49,788 bases of DNA from Cytidiella melzeri (taxonomy: Eukaryota > Basidiomycota > Agaricomycetes > Polyporales > Irpicaceae): positions 1-49,788 of the forward strand of contig JABYQR010000322.1 of assembly GCA_022592445.1 (NCBI GenBank). The letters are read 5' to 3'. Positions within the stretch are counted from its first letter, which is position 1. Every line of letters starts with the position of its first letter. The position numbers and the translations under genes were made by a program. This document shows positions 34,447 to 46,540 of the stretch, in pieces. Under the pieces are notes generated by a model that saw only the letters and a list, made by a program, of their open reading frames with translations, was not told the DNA's origin and ran no database searches.

Positions 34447-36802
34447 ATGGCGACGATCCCAGTTGTAGTCAGCTCGAAGGCATTGTCTTCGAGGACATCG
34501 CTATCAGAGAAGGACGATCAGAGCCTCGCTGCTGAAGTAGTGCCGGCGCAAACCTCCAACAAGAGACCAAGAATCTCATTATGGCCCAGGAAGCGAGAAG
34601 ACTTGGACAGCATCGCCACCCAGCCGTCGGTATTCGACGATCCAGAGACCCTCGAAGTGTATAGACCACCTCCAACTTATGAAAATTCGCACCGATTCAA
34701 TCCAGCTGCTCGCTGGACATTGCGGGAAGAAATTGTACGTAAAGCAGCGCTAATCTATTCATCACATTCATGGCCTTCTACAGTCTGTCATTCGCAAAAT
34801 CGACTGGAGAGTAGCGCTTTGGGCCTTTGTGATGTTTTTTGCGTTGGACCTGGACAGAATCAATATATCTCAGGCAAACACGGACAACTTCTTGCAGGAT
34901 CTCCACATGAACACCGACGACTTCAACCTTGGGAACACATTATTTCGTGTGGGTCGTTCTCGCTGTTCCTTCCCACCCAGAATTTATTCAGCCGTCCCCT
35001 TCACAGCTGTGCTTTCTGTTAGCTGAACTGCCAAGCCAGCTCGTGAGCAAAAAGGTGGGCCCAGACATTTGGATCCCTTGCCAGGTATTTCGCCTTTCCA
35101 GCCTCGGACCCGCGCTCGTTGCTTAACACTGCGGATATAGATGGTTCTATGGAGTGGTATCTCGCTGGCCCAGTTCTGGCTATCCGGCCGAGGCTCTTTT
35201 TTGGCCACGAGGTGAGCAAAATTATTTCTTCGGGATCCTACTCTAGATTAACTGCCCTCGTGACAGATGTTTGCTCGGATTCGCGCAAGGAGGGTTCATT
35301 CCAGACGTTGTTCTGTATCTATCGTACTACTACACGACATCAGAATGTGAGTGTGGACCTCTGGCTCCCCATGTCTAGCTAATATGTTTTCTTCGCAGTA
35401 CCGATTCGACTTGCATGGTTTTGGGTGTCAAACTATGTTGCATCGGTTGCAGGGGCGTTCATGGCAACGGGCCTTCTAAAGCTGCGTGGAGTCAACGGGA
35501 AAGCGGGGTGGAGGTACTTGTTCCTCATCGAGGGCGGTATCACTTTGCTCGTCGGCTTGATTTCATTCTTCATGATGCCGCCTGGACCGACTCAGACGAA
35601 GGCGTGGTACCGTCCAAAAGGATGGTTCACGGAGAGGTATGAATGTACTCCCTTCTCTCCGTTCTGCTCTCACGTCTGCTGTGTACAGGGAAGAGGTTAT
35701 TATTGTTAACCGGTAGATCCTCCAACGCAATGTACATCCTGTATACACTAATTCATCTGTGAACAGAGTCCTCCGAGATGAGCCAACGAAATCAGACATG
35801 CACAATCGACAAGGCCTGAGTGTGAAGATGATATGGTCCGTCATCAGCGATTGGCATATGTGGCCGATCTATGCGCTAGGTCTCACACACATGAGTACGT
35901 CTGGACATCAGCTCTTTCAGGTCTACGGCTGACCAGCGTGGTAGTCCCGGTCACACCGCCTCAGACATACCTCACGCTCTCCCTGAGGAATTTAGGCTTC
36001 AGCACGACGCAGTCTAATCTTCTGAGTATCCCATCGACAGTAATAGGAGGCGTAACGCTCCTAATAGCCGGGTACTTCAGTGAGATCGTCAACAGTCGAG
36101 TGGCCGCCACAATCATTCTCCAGATTTGGGCACTACCTCTTCTTATCGCTTTGTACACGTTCAACCACGACACGTCCCAGTGGGTGTACTACGCAGTCGT
36201 CACTCTCATCACAGGTTTTCCCTACGTACACCCTGTTCAAGTCGCATGGGCGTCATCTAATTCCTCGAGTGTGCGCACTAGGACAGTGTCTGCCTCCATC
36301 TACAACATGTTTGTCCAGGCTGGAGCCATGGTCGGGGTGCGTGTGTCATTCATCACCGAGCGTCACCGTACTTAGGTTGTATGTTTGTGGCTTCATAGGC
36401 CAATATCTACCGGGCCAATGATAAGGTATGTTGCCCACAGCCACTCTCTTCGACACGTATTCATTCTGACACAACGTCTTGTTCAGCCGCTATGTACGTC
36501 TCACTTACGGTTAAACCTACAATGAATCGAAGCTAACCAGCGTCGTGAACAGACAAACGAGGAAACCGAGCTTTGATCGGTATATGCTCCATGAACATAT
36601 GCCTGTACATCTTCACCTACTTCTTCTACCGCACCCTCAACTTCCGCCGTGCGAAGAAATGGGAGGCTTTGTCTCCGAAGGTGAGTCAAGCTGTTGGCCA
36701 CAGCAGAAATCAATATTAACAGACTTCAAGGAGCAGCAAGAGTATCTGGACACAACGGCCGACAAGGGAAACAAGAGATTGAACTTCCGTTTCGTGTACT
36801 AG
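34447..36802 (+). CDS. MFS transporter, DAL5-type anion:cation symporter (copy B)
   Basis: Paralogue of the preceding gene, with the same exon plan: exon 1 is 34447-34734, exon 2 is 34784-34948 (165 nt, same length as in copy A), exon 3 starts at 35007 with [11 protein letters not shown]. The shared words [66 protein letters not shown] and [14 protein letters not shown] show a tandem duplication. The two differ in the N-terminal 40 residues and at many loop positions. The last intron is best ended at TTCAAG so that [12 protein letters not shown] matches the copy A tail. No stop or frameshift was found. The substrate is unknown. Confidence 0.85.
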
Positions 36803-36919
36803 ACCATACCCACACAACGCAATGTGGCAGTTTTTAGTCCATGCATGACTCATTGTGACACGTAAATACGCGACAAGGTCTCATGTATTAAGAAAATGTA
36901 AGGTGTAAAGGCGGGGTAT

Positions 36920-38313
36920 CTACGAGGAAGTCGATGTGACCTTGGCAGGGAACGCTTCCTGTATTTTGCGCGCTTGCCGTCGAGCGCGCGTTTGTGACCT
37001 CCTCTCCGCTTCTCGTAGTCGCTTCTGTTCCGTTTTCTTGTCAACGAATTGACCCCCCACATCAACGAACTGGATATTGGCGCGTCCCTCGCGTTCAAGT
37101 ACACGGACTTGCACAGGTTTAGCAGTAGCATGACGGTGAGCATTTCGTTCCCGTATGGTTTCTAATATCTCAGGCACAACCGGGGCCTAGTTAAGCGGAC
37201 GTGTCAGTAGAGATTGAAGGCTGAGAGGGAGGGTGTCTACCGCGTGCTCAATGGTAGGCTCCCAGAACATGCGTTGATACCGCATTCGAGCAGTATCGTT
37301 ACCGCTCTCGTCAGCTTGTTCGTCGGCAGCGATGGCGTCTTCGCCCAATGCATCGGAAATACGCGCAATAGAGTGCTCCTTGACACCTAGGAGCTCTTCC
37401 ATACCCTCTTGAAAGCCGGTTTGCAAACTCTTACCCTACAAACAAGAGGTATGAGCAAGCCGTCGAGGAGGTGATACACAATAACGTCAATGAAAATCAG
37501 ATGGGGTTGAAAGGAAATAACCATGTTCTGGGCGATGTAAGGCACCACAGATATCTTTCACTTCGCGAATGATACATATATATTCTCATCAAGATAGGTG
37601 ATGCGTAGGGCAAACAGAATGGGGCGGGTGCTTACCTCCTGAATTTGAGAGAAAGACAGACGATCGCAGGTTAGTCAAAATGTAGTCGTATATGTCTGAG
37701 ATGTACCTGAGACACAATAATCAGCACATAGCTAAGGATGTGGATACAGCAAAAAAGTTTCAGAAAGCCATGCATGTAAAGGTTTTTAACCATGTGTTTC
37801 GAGTCTTCAAGACTAATCGATTTGGATTCATCATGAAGTACGCCGACGCGTACAAACAATAACCACAAGCAATACACACCTTTTTCCAATTCTCTTCAAG
37901 ACCCTTGAGCCTGAGAACTGCGTCTACGCGTTTGATGCTGAGACCATACAACGCGGCCAACTCGCGCACACCATTCTGAGCTGGGTTGTCCATAAATTTC
38001 TCGTAGATGACATCTTTCAGCTCGTCAGAAATAGGAGCGGGAGGCTGAAACGTCGGATTGAGTGGGAACGGCTAGGTGAACACTTGTGAGCCACGACTTT
38101 CTGAAAGACAGAAGGCGGACGCACTCGGTTACCACCTAGCCAATTCTGTGGTCGAGGGTCCTTGTATTGAAGTCCGACTTCATTTTTCCACTCTTTGTAG
38201 TTCTTAAAGTGTTCCTGCGAGCTAACAGAAGTTGACGCCAGACGACGTGCTCCAGCTACACCGAGGCATGAGCTGGTGGAGGATGAAGGTAGGTTGCGCA
38301 CGAAAGCCAACAT
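36920..38313 (-). CDS. Mitochondrial ribosomal small-subunit protein, Bot1p family
   Basis: Four exons: 38313-38125, 38071-37880, 37435-37241 and 37186-36920, giving 280 residues. The N-terminus is an Arg/Ser-rich mitochondrial presequence (LAFVRNLPSSSTSS, RRLASTS). Then come NWLGGNRPFPLNP, a helix-turn-helix-like stretch (VRELAALYGLSIKRVDAVLRLKGLEENW), LQTGFQEGMEELLGV, FWEPTIE and a basic C-terminal helix. This order fits the fungal mitochondrial regulator/Bot1p family, counted in the mitoribosome small subunit. Intron 2 (37436-37879) is 444 nt, some eight times the usual length in this window, and contains a candidate 3-nt exon GAG at 37636-37638. Confidence 0.78.
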
Positions 38314-38439
38314 CGCGGCGACGTGGACGAGCAATTTTCGGAGAGTTCTGAAAGCATCACGTGGTGAGTTTAGGGCTGGTTCACTTGGACTGGTCCCAGT
38401 GGTTTGCGGCGTCTGAGCCTATAACTGAATCACATCATC

Positions 38440-39811
38440 ATGATGGACTGTCGAAACCTTCCTGAAAGCCTCTATGAAATATTGAGAGGATATGCTGTCT
38501 TGTGTCCGCCGAGGCATCTGCGCTTTCCTGCGGATTTGGCCTTTGCTCAAGTTCATGATTTCTTCTTGAGCCGTCTTCTACTCAATCCTCATTTCATAGA
38601 GTACCCGCCCTCGTCTGAATATCAGCGGGTGTTCTGGAAGTGGGCAGTCAGTAACCTAGAGAAAATGCCTCAGTTTGATGTATGTTTATTTGACTTGACT
38701 GAAAATGACTTTGTACTGATGAGGCATTGACTAGGATGATGGAATTGACGAACGATTATATGAGCATAGCATATCCCTCCTGCAGTGTGCTGCTAATGCG
38801 TACGTTTGACACACTGGTAGAAAAGCAGTCAAATTGAGGTTACAGAAGACCTCAAACCCTTGGAACACGCCCGCCAGCTCCTTCATTCTTCACATACATA
38901 TGGCATTCTGACACTGGCTATGAGTTTGGTACTCTCATGGAGTCCCGTACAACCATCGAGTGTGGGACAACCGGAATGAAAACATGGCGAGCCAGCCTAC
39001 TCTTAGCGCAATACCTGATCCGACATCCCCGTGAGTGTATTTCTTGATCATGCATCGCCATCTCTGAAATACCGATACTTTTGACAGAACTTGTTCGAGG
39101 GAAATCAGTCCTTGAACTTGGCTGCGGTGTAGGCTTCCTAGGCTTAGTACTGGCTACTCTACAGCAACCTACTGTACATCGTGGTCGTATCATGTTGACG
39201 GATGTCCACCCACACGTACTCAGGCGGTGTGAGAGCAATCTCGTGTTACCTTGCAGTACGTGAACGTCGTTGTCTTTAGATATATCGTATATCACGCTTA
39301 TAGCTTCATAGACAGATCGTCGCAACATCCCCTTATACACACTGAAGAGCTAGACTGGGCTGATGCGCTGCGAGACTCCCGACTGCCAATGATACACCGC
39401 GTACTTCAAAAAGCGTCTGCTGAACTTATCATTGGTGCCGATGTAGTAAGTGTCGTCTGACAGATTGCTGCTGGACCTTTCTCATATAGACAGGTATTTG
39501 ATCCAAGCATCATTCCTGCGCTGGTGGGAACTCTGAAGATGGCATTAGCGGGCGACGCGACAAAATCCGCTCTGATTGCGCTTACGGTGCGCAACGAGAG
39601 TACCATTGCGGAGTTTCTGCGTACAGCGAGTGAGTACGCTAGATAATTTGTGTCGAACCTATTTTTGACTCAAGGGATGTTAGGAAATGCTCTTGCTGTG
39701 GAAGAAGTATCGTATATAGCTGACGAGACAGCGTTCTGGGGGTCCGCACACTCGGGCGACGCAGATCGTGGTCGAGAAGTACGAATACTCAAAATACAAG
39801 GAATAAAATAG
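38440..39811 (+). CDS. EFM3: Protein-lysine methyltransferase, FAM86/EFM3 type
   Basis: Seven exons: 38440-38679, 38735-38799, 38846-39030, 39088-39255, 39312-39445, 39494-39629 and 39684-39811, giving 351 residues. The FAM86-specific N-terminal half has LRFPADLAF and YQRVFWKW. The link ESRTTIECGTTGMKTWRASL leads to the SAM-binding motif LELGCGVGFLGLVLA and the acidic loop LTDVHP. ADVVFDP takes the place of the usual post-I motif. Yeast EFM3 and human EEF2KMT methylate a lysine of elongation factor 2, and that role is inferred here. The gene overlaps neither neighbour and is intact. Confidence 0.85.
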
Positions 39812-39958
39812 GGGTCGTTGTTTCACATATATATGACGCAGTAGCAATACATGAGTATCACGGAACAATACAGAGAAGGAATACGTCCAAGTAAGGATGT
39901 CCAAATAGCGACGATAGTTCAATAAGGAAGTTGGTTGAAGATGTTATTTAAGAGGTGG

Positions 39959-41338
39959 TCAGCCATGAACACTCTGTTGCTTGACAGTGCCACAAGAGCG
40001 ACAAGACCAGAATATGTGCGACATGCCTTCTTCCCCGCACGTCAGACACGTCCAACCTTCTTCCGGAGAAGACGTGAGAGGACGTATGAGTGTACACGCT
40101 GCGCATTGCAAGGTGAGAGGATCGTTGACAAGCGTGCACCGGGAACATTCCCAAGACCCGTTCGTGCGCCAAGTACCATGAGAGTCCGCAGTAGATGAAA
40201 CCATGGGAGAGGAAGGTGGTGTCTTCTGCCGCGGCATCGGCATGGTCCTCAGCCTAGACATTGGCCTCTTGGACTGATAGGCTGGCGAAGAGCTCCTGCT
40301 CGTTCCTTTACTAGTAGAGCGCGACTTTCTGGACTGCTCCATTGCGACCTTGGAGGTGTCCCCACTGGGCAGTTTCTCGTCAACGATGATGACTTCTGTG
40401 TCATCATCCGCAGTGAGGTCAATAACTTCGTCTTGTATACTCTCACGCGCAGCTTTCTCTGCCTCACGATTAGCGACATCTCCGGAAGCACATGCTTTCT
40501 CATCGAGTATTCGCCGCTCAGCAGCCTGGTGAGGATTGTATCAGGTCGTCAAGGGTTTTTAGGTGAGAATCCGATACACATACCTTGGCGGCAAGTTCGC
40601 GTGGAGAGATAGTCCTGCTAAGAACGGCACCCCCGAGTCGACGGGCCCCTCCCATCATGCCGCCTACTCTTCTCCTGCTCTCAGCGGCTTCTAGAGCGCG
40701 CTGGCGAGCAAGGTAAGGGGGTAAATTGTGCGAGACATATTGGCCAAGCCGACTGCCCTTTGAGTGGAAGCCATCGCCGTCATATCCTGATTGCTTCAAA
40801 GCTAGATGTTCGTCTTCTAGCTCGGACAAGAGCTTGTAAAACTTGTCGTCATGCGGACCGTGTACGTTGTGCGTCAGCTGAAATGTGAAGCAATGTCAGT
40901 ATGGGCGAGCACAAGTGTCAAGTCAACGTTGGTAGATATACCTCGTGAAGCATGGTACCAACGATCTCGTCCTCGTCGTAAAAGGTATCTGAGGCATGGG
41001 CTGGTCTCAAACGTAGGAGAATCTTCTCGCCCCTGTTAATATCTGTAAAGCTGGACGTCAGCACGTTGCTGCCCAAGGACGGTCCAGTGGCTGAGACTCA
41101 CTTAATCCTGCAAATCCAGTAGTATTGTCATCAAACAAACAATAGATCAACAGTGGCTCTACTGACCAACAAGATTGGGACTCTCTGGAAAGAATTCTGA
41201 AAGAACAGGGAGCACCCATTTGTGTTTCTTCATGATGGGCTTCACGAGGGATGCCACCCGCTGCAACATGTGCAATGCCTTGTCTGCATGAGGACGGTCT
41301 TTAAGATGAGTATGTGACTTGACGAGTGTTTCAGACAT
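39959..41338 (-). CDS. WSS1: DNA-protein crosslink protease WSS1 (WLM domain)
   Basis: Exons 41338-41167, 41107-41102 (6 nt), 41042-40942, then on to TGA at 39959. The WLM metalloprotease domain has the site HE|LTH, split by an intron, then HGPHDDKFYKLL. The 6-nt exon rebuilds NLVGLNINRG, a conserved block of the family. SUMO-interacting motifs VIDLT and VIIVDE lie in the middle. Two RanBP2-type zinc fingers end the protein (WECSRC...CAAC and WTCLTC...CRSC). WSS1 digests proteins covalently trapped on DNA. Two introns flanking the microexon are 59 nt each. Confidence 0.9.
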
Positions 41339-41730
41339 GAGAGGTGGGAATATGGTGTGAGTTGGTGAATTTGAGAGTCGTAAGCTTGAGCAACAGGCTT
41401 ATATGGGGCTGAAGGCGTCACGCAACGGCGCGCACACGTCGGTACGCGTGCATGACTAAGCAGTTCATCTCCGCGTTCCAGTCGTACTAGAAACCACCAG
41501 GCCCCTGATTGAAAGGACAGCCTCCAAAAGCATTGTAGGAATCATCACTGTAAAACATAAATACGTATGGCTATGATACAAGAATGCAGATACGAATGAA
41601 TAAGTCCGCGAGCTTATAGAAAGCGACCATGATCTACTGAATAGCAGCTATGAGGTAGAATATGCAAGAGCGGTGCAAAAATCGAAAACAAATCGTCCAT
41701 AAAGTAGGTGCAATGATATGCTAGAGAGCA
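41339..41730. other. Intergenic upstream of WSS1
   Basis: The 392 bases lie between the WSS1 start and the stop of the next minus-strand gene. I see no gene, repeat or RNA. Confidence 0.45.
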
Positions 41731-44120
41731 TTATCGCATGCGCGTAGTCTTCGGGTCCGACTTACGGCCCATAAAAGCACGGATACGACGAACCGGGATG
41801 ACTGCGTCCTTCGGGACGGCGATGTTCGCCGCAGTACTCATCGAGTGGGCTCGAGTCCGCATCGTGAGGTCTCTCCGGCCGAATAGTGGCTTGGGTGAAA
41901 CAGTAGGGGATAGAGGGTCTTCCTCGAAATTTATGCTTGGGTAGTCTTGCGGCCAGTTCATCCGCCGCCGCTTGAAACTGGAAAACGAAACTGAGCGAAG
42001 CATTCAAAGTATCTCGTCAAGTGAGAATACTGACCAGTCATACTCGAATACGAGCTCCTCAAACTCATCGTCCGAAATCATAGGCGCGCCATCCTCGGTG
42101 TGTTGCTGCTCAATGTAGCGACCGAGAGCGTCCTTGCAGCTCAGCAAGATGTAACTATTACGACAGGCGTGCATCTCCAACACGTCCGGCTCGCATGGAA
42201 TGAAATGTGCCGGAGAAATCACGTAGCCTGAAGGCTGGTACGACCCAGAACTCCCTGTCTCGAGCTGCAGAAGCTGCGCTGCCTTCGGGGCAACGAATGC
42301 CGGACGGGTAAAATCCGTAACGACAGCCCCATCTGAGGGACGTTTGCCTTTACGAAGCTTCGCGCCTCCTTCGAAAGGTCGGAAACCAGCAATGTCGTCG
42401 GCCCACCCATTCTTGATATTCAAATCTCTCTTGGGAACAGCGACTTCCTTCTTCTCAACAGTCACGCCATCAAAGACCTGAATCATCTTGCTCTCTAAGA
42501 ACTCGTGAGGACGAGGTGAGAGATCGTACTCGAAGTGAAGCATGTTCTGGAAGACGGTCTCCATGGTACGACTGGCGATTGACCTCTGTCGATGCTCCTC
42601 TGCAGGAGTGGTACTAGAGATTTGTTGCCGGCTGTTTCGAGGTGAGCCATCAACACCCGGAGCCTTCAGTCTCGAGCTCTTCTGCGCGAACTCACCCTGG
42701 CTGTGATCGTCAGCATCACGCTGAGGTGCACCGCGTCCCTTCAGGCTCCGCATGCCGCTCGATGCTGCTGTAGGCAAAGGCTGAACACTCGGGAAGAATA
42801 TCTCGTCATCAATAATCTCGACTATTCCTCCTGGCCTGAGGACACGCTTCACTTCTTTCAATATGTGAGACCAACGATTCTCCGGTATTGCGAGCGTCAA
42901 GTTCGCCATACGGACCAGGTCAAAGGATTTGGGCGGAAAGGGCAGACTTTGTTTCAAACTTTCGCAATAAGCATCAGTGGTCAGCTTTTGAGATGGAATG
43001 TAGACTTCAGTACGCACAAGTTGTCTTTCACCCAGATAACGCGCTGTGCTATCTCAGAGTCCAGCGTCTTTCTCAACGGCCTGCCGAGGTCCAAAATGTC
43101 AAAGGCAGTCACAACAGTGCCTGCTGCCTTCCAAACGGTAGCAGCTTCCGCAGCCCAATAGCCCTCTCCGCAACCCAAGTCGAGAACGTCGCGTGGTGGA
43201 TTGTCGCCAAAGTTATGGAAAGTCACGGAGCCGGGTGGGGTAAGGTAGTGTAAGAGTTCGTATGTGTAGAAATCACTGCGCCACCACCGACGATCAGGTT
43301 GCGCCCACGCTCACAAAGACATGCAGACTTACTTGTGTAGGGAAATGTGAGAGTATGACTGCATGTACGGGACTTCTTCCTTCGAAAACCTGTGATGCGG
43401 GATGGACTGCCTCCGGTAATCAAACTGTTCGCGATCTCGGATGGCTTCTTGTCGCTCAAGAAATTCTTCTCGCTCCATGTTCCTTCTTGCTTCGTCGACC
43501 GCGTCGAGGTCAAGGGAAGAATCGGCTCCAGCGACAGAGCTAGTACGTGGGGTAGAAGGTAGCGAGCTGTCTGAATGAGCCGACTCTCCACTGCAAAGGC
43601 CAAGAGGACTGGCCATCGGCGCCGAATCCTGAGACTTGCGCTTTGGCCTAAGGAACGTGTTCAAAGTTCGGCCAACTGACCCAGCCTTGGACATGTTAAG
43701 CGCGATAAGGCTTTCATGGGAGGAGAATCCATCCGGGATCTCGACCTCTAGAGGGACCTTCCGTTTCTTAACCTTGACGCCATCGGTGGACGTTGAGCTT
43801 AAGACCCTTGTTCCATGCAGCGAGAAGCGCGATGGTTCTGACATGTCTAGGAAGGAGGTTGGACGTATAACAGATGGACGTCGTACTCGTCGAGGAGGTG
43901 AAGATGAAAGGTTTGGAGGAGCTGAACAACGTCTTTCATCCATCCAGTCCCTGACTGTATTGACAGAAGAACGTGGTCGGCTAGACACAAAACGACAATG
44001 AGAGCAAAAACTTGGCTGCCTCGTGAGTGATCTGGAGTGCTGAACAAAGGAAGGATGTGAGCCTCGCGCAAGAGACGATGGCGGCTGACGCAGAGTTGTT
44101 GCAGACAGTTCAAAATCCAT
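41731..44120 (-). CDS. Large fungal SAM-dependent methyltransferase
   Basis: Four exons: 44120-43333, 43275-43018, 42958-42035 and 41977-41731, giving 738 residues. The first 250 residues are Ser/Arg/Pro-rich and low in complexity. The class I methyltransferase core follows: SAM motif I is VLDLGCGEGYWAAEAA, then TAFDILDLG, then FPPKSFDLVRMANL and VKRVLRPGGIVEIID. A further 350 residues after the core are specific to fungal members (HFEYDLSPRPHEFLESKM and VLEMHACRNSYILLSCK). The substrate is unknown. The ATG at 44120 was chosen over an upstream in-frame GTG. Confidence 0.83.
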
Positions 44121-44595
44121 TGTGGCCAAAGATATTAGGTTGTCAGCCACAAGCCTTGCGGAAGAGGCGGGGGATCAGGAAATGACAACCGATAATGTCG
44201 CCGCACAGTATTTAAAGCGTGTGCGGGGCTGACGGCAACCGCTGCACCAATAAAATGCGCCAGTTTGATTCGACAGCTGCTTCATCAGTGGATGGGCGCA
44301 CGCCTGTCAGCTTGTCAAGGTCAATCCTCTTGACGCCGGGAGCCGTAATTCCCGACCCACCCATGGGATAGTTCTGGCGTAAAACAAGTGAGGGGAGCCA
44401 TTACATTTAGCACAAGTGAGCGGGGAGGAGGTTTTTTCGTGCCACACATCGTATGGAATTCAATCGACTGAACTTGAATACAGAAGATAATCACATACGA
44501 GCGACTGGGTACTCATATCTGTTCCATAGGACCTGCACATAAGCAACGCACAATGTCCAGTTTTGTGGCGACTGTGCCCACATGGTGTGTATCCC
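44121..44595. other. Intergenic between SF3B5 and the methyltransferase
   Basis: The 475 bases should hold the methyltransferase promoter and the SF3B5 3' end. I see no gene or repeat. Confidence 0.45.
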
Positions 44596-45128
44596 TCAGT
44601 CGTCTTTCGCAGGAGGAGGTCCGCAGGGTTGTAGCATACGCTAGGTGAACACAGTCAGCTGGTCCTTGCCTGACCATAACATGGCTGTGCAACTTACCTC
44701 GACCATCTCAAACTTGACACGGCCAGTGGCCTCACCATCTGCAATGGACAAATACGACAGTAAAGTCGGGTGACCGACGATTGAGGAAAGAGTGTCCCGG
44801 TGTTGGTGGGTCACCCACTCCCTGCAGAATGGTCTAAGCGCCAATCATGGACCTGAGGAACCGGACGCACTGTTTTGTCAGATCTGCATGGCCTTTGGAA
44901 ACTTGTCAGAGACTTTTGGACTTCAGTATTCTGGGGTTGAGTTCATACCTGTGCCCGTGTACCTGGCGTGCACTGACAGCGGAACAGTTAGCGCGGACAC
45001 GCACAATGAGATGAGGCAGCTCACAGTGCTCAAGCTGAGTGTTGGCAGTGTACCGTAGCTCAGAGGACTGCAGTCACGATACATGAGCATTCAGAGTGCG
45101 ATAGAACAGTGGATGGTGGACATACCAT
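44596..45128 (-). CDS. SF3B5: Splicing factor SF3b subunit 5 (SF3b10)
   Basis: Six exons: 45128-45126 (only the start ATG), 45067-45025, 44972-44949, 44892-44871, 44821-44698 and 44640-44596. Together they give 86 residues, the same length as human SF3B5. Conserved words are QLEHLHARYTGTGHADLTK, WVTHQHRD, GHPTLLSYLSIA and the signature MLQPCGPPP near the end. All phases agree, and donors are GTATGT, GTGAGC, GTATGA, GTGCGT and GTAAGT. SF3b10 binds SF3B1 and SF3B3 within the U2 snRNP and helps branch-site recognition. Because 261 coding bases are split by five introns, no single exon looks like a gene. The gene is divergent from LRP1, with 151 bases between starts. Confidence 0.9.
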
Positions 45129-45279
45129 GGCAAGAGTTGTTTACTTCTGTTGTGGCCTCAACTCGTTCGAAATCATTCCCCAGCGCCTACTGCGTAGTCT
45201 CAAGGACCTTCCATAACTCTCGCTCTCGTCGAGGAATCAGCACTCTAGCTCGTGTAGATCCAGGAGCACAGCAGTCAGC

Positions 45280-46330
45280 ATGGCAGCAAACATTGACAAG
45301 GTATCTGCAAAGATATCAGCTCTTGAGGAATCACTGGACGAACTTGAAGCACAACTAGAACCGCTATTCGCGCAAACGCTTTCAGAGACCATAGTCGGTC
45401 TCGAAAATATTCAGCAGGCTAAATTACAGGTCGCTTTACCATACTTGGTGTACGATCTGATTTTTAGTGCGTTATCTATCTTACAAAATTGAACTCTGAT
45501 TCCAACCATGGTGTAGTATACCTGAAAACTAAGGGTGTCGATCCCAAAACCCATCCAGTCATAGCCGAACTCGTGAGAAGGATGTTCTACAATGGAAGAG
45601 TTGGCACTGACCACTGTACAGGACAGAGTACGTCAATACTTTGGCAAAATAAAAGACGCAGAGGATCCGGCGAAGAGTACGTGACAAGTGAGCTCGTGAT
45701 GGACGGTGGCTAACAGAGACTCTTTCAGGGAAACTAGCCGTTGACAAGAACGTGGCCAGTCGTTTTATCAAGCATGCTATCGCACAGGTGAAATACGGTA
45801 GACCTCCTGGGCAAGATGAAGGCATGCCGTCTCAGCCAGAAAATACGCGTGTTCCCGTAAAGGTGACCGAGAAGATGGTTGCTCGTGCTCAGTATGAGAA
45901 GGAGTTGAGAGAACTGGGCAGCGAAGAGGAAGAAGATCTCGATATCATAGATGACACTGAGGATCAATCTATGCCAGACACTCCATCCGCTGTCGTCGAT
46001 AAAGGGAAAGGAAAGGCACTCACGGACGACATACTAGCGGACGTTGCGCAGGCTGTCACAGGTCAGAAGCGACGAAGAGCGACATTAGACCCATTCGCCG
46101 GTGAGTAAAACGCATTGGGCTTGGCAAAGCGGACGCTTAGCAGGCACACCACAGGTTACGGTGATGAGCAGGAGCTGCAGTTAGAGAGACGCAATAAGAG
46201 CGCGAAGTCGTCACCGGATACGTCGCGCGCCAGTAAACCGCGACCCTCAGCAGGCACAGCCAAGGCTCAAAAAGCGACGAAGAAGGCCAAAAGCAAGGCT
46301 AAACAGCACAAGGGTTCACCTGGCTCGTGA
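45280..46330 (+). CDS. LRP1: Exosome cofactor LRP1/Rrp47 (Sas10/C1D family)
   Basis: Five exons: 45280-45466, 45517-45572, 45622-45676, 45729-46100 and 46155-46330, giving 281 residues. The Sas10/C1D domain covers residues about 5-125: ALEESLDELEAQL, LPYLVYDLIFIYLKTKGVDP, HPVIAELDRVRQYFGKIKDAE and LAVDKNVASRFIKHAI. The C-terminal half is acidic, then very Lys-rich (KATKKAKSKAK), as in yeast Rrp47. It binds the Rrp6 exonuclease and structured RNA during processing of rRNA and snoRNA. The start is the first ATG and all phases agree. Confidence 0.9.
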
Positions 46331-46540
46331 AACGGTACGATACACCGCTTCTTAAACCCGTACCACCACCATCAGGAAAATTCCCACGCCTAAGCATAAC
46401 GCTGCCCTCGCCACCACTCCCCTTCCCATCCCCTTTAATCGCTCGAGTTCTTCTTAATTACTACTTTGTTCACCCCTCTACACCTTAGATACGTGTCACT
46501 AGCCTTCCCCCTTAGAGTTTTGTTCTGTGTTAATACAGCA

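Noticed and set aside
37740..37860. C/D box snoRNA in the long Bot1p intron
   Set aside because: The ATGATGA and CTGA boxes are present but the flanking sequences do not pair into a closing stem, so I do not list it as an RNA gene.
44792..45058. 88-codon plus-strand open frame
   Set aside because: It is antisense to SF3B5, whose six-exon model on the other strand is strongly supported.
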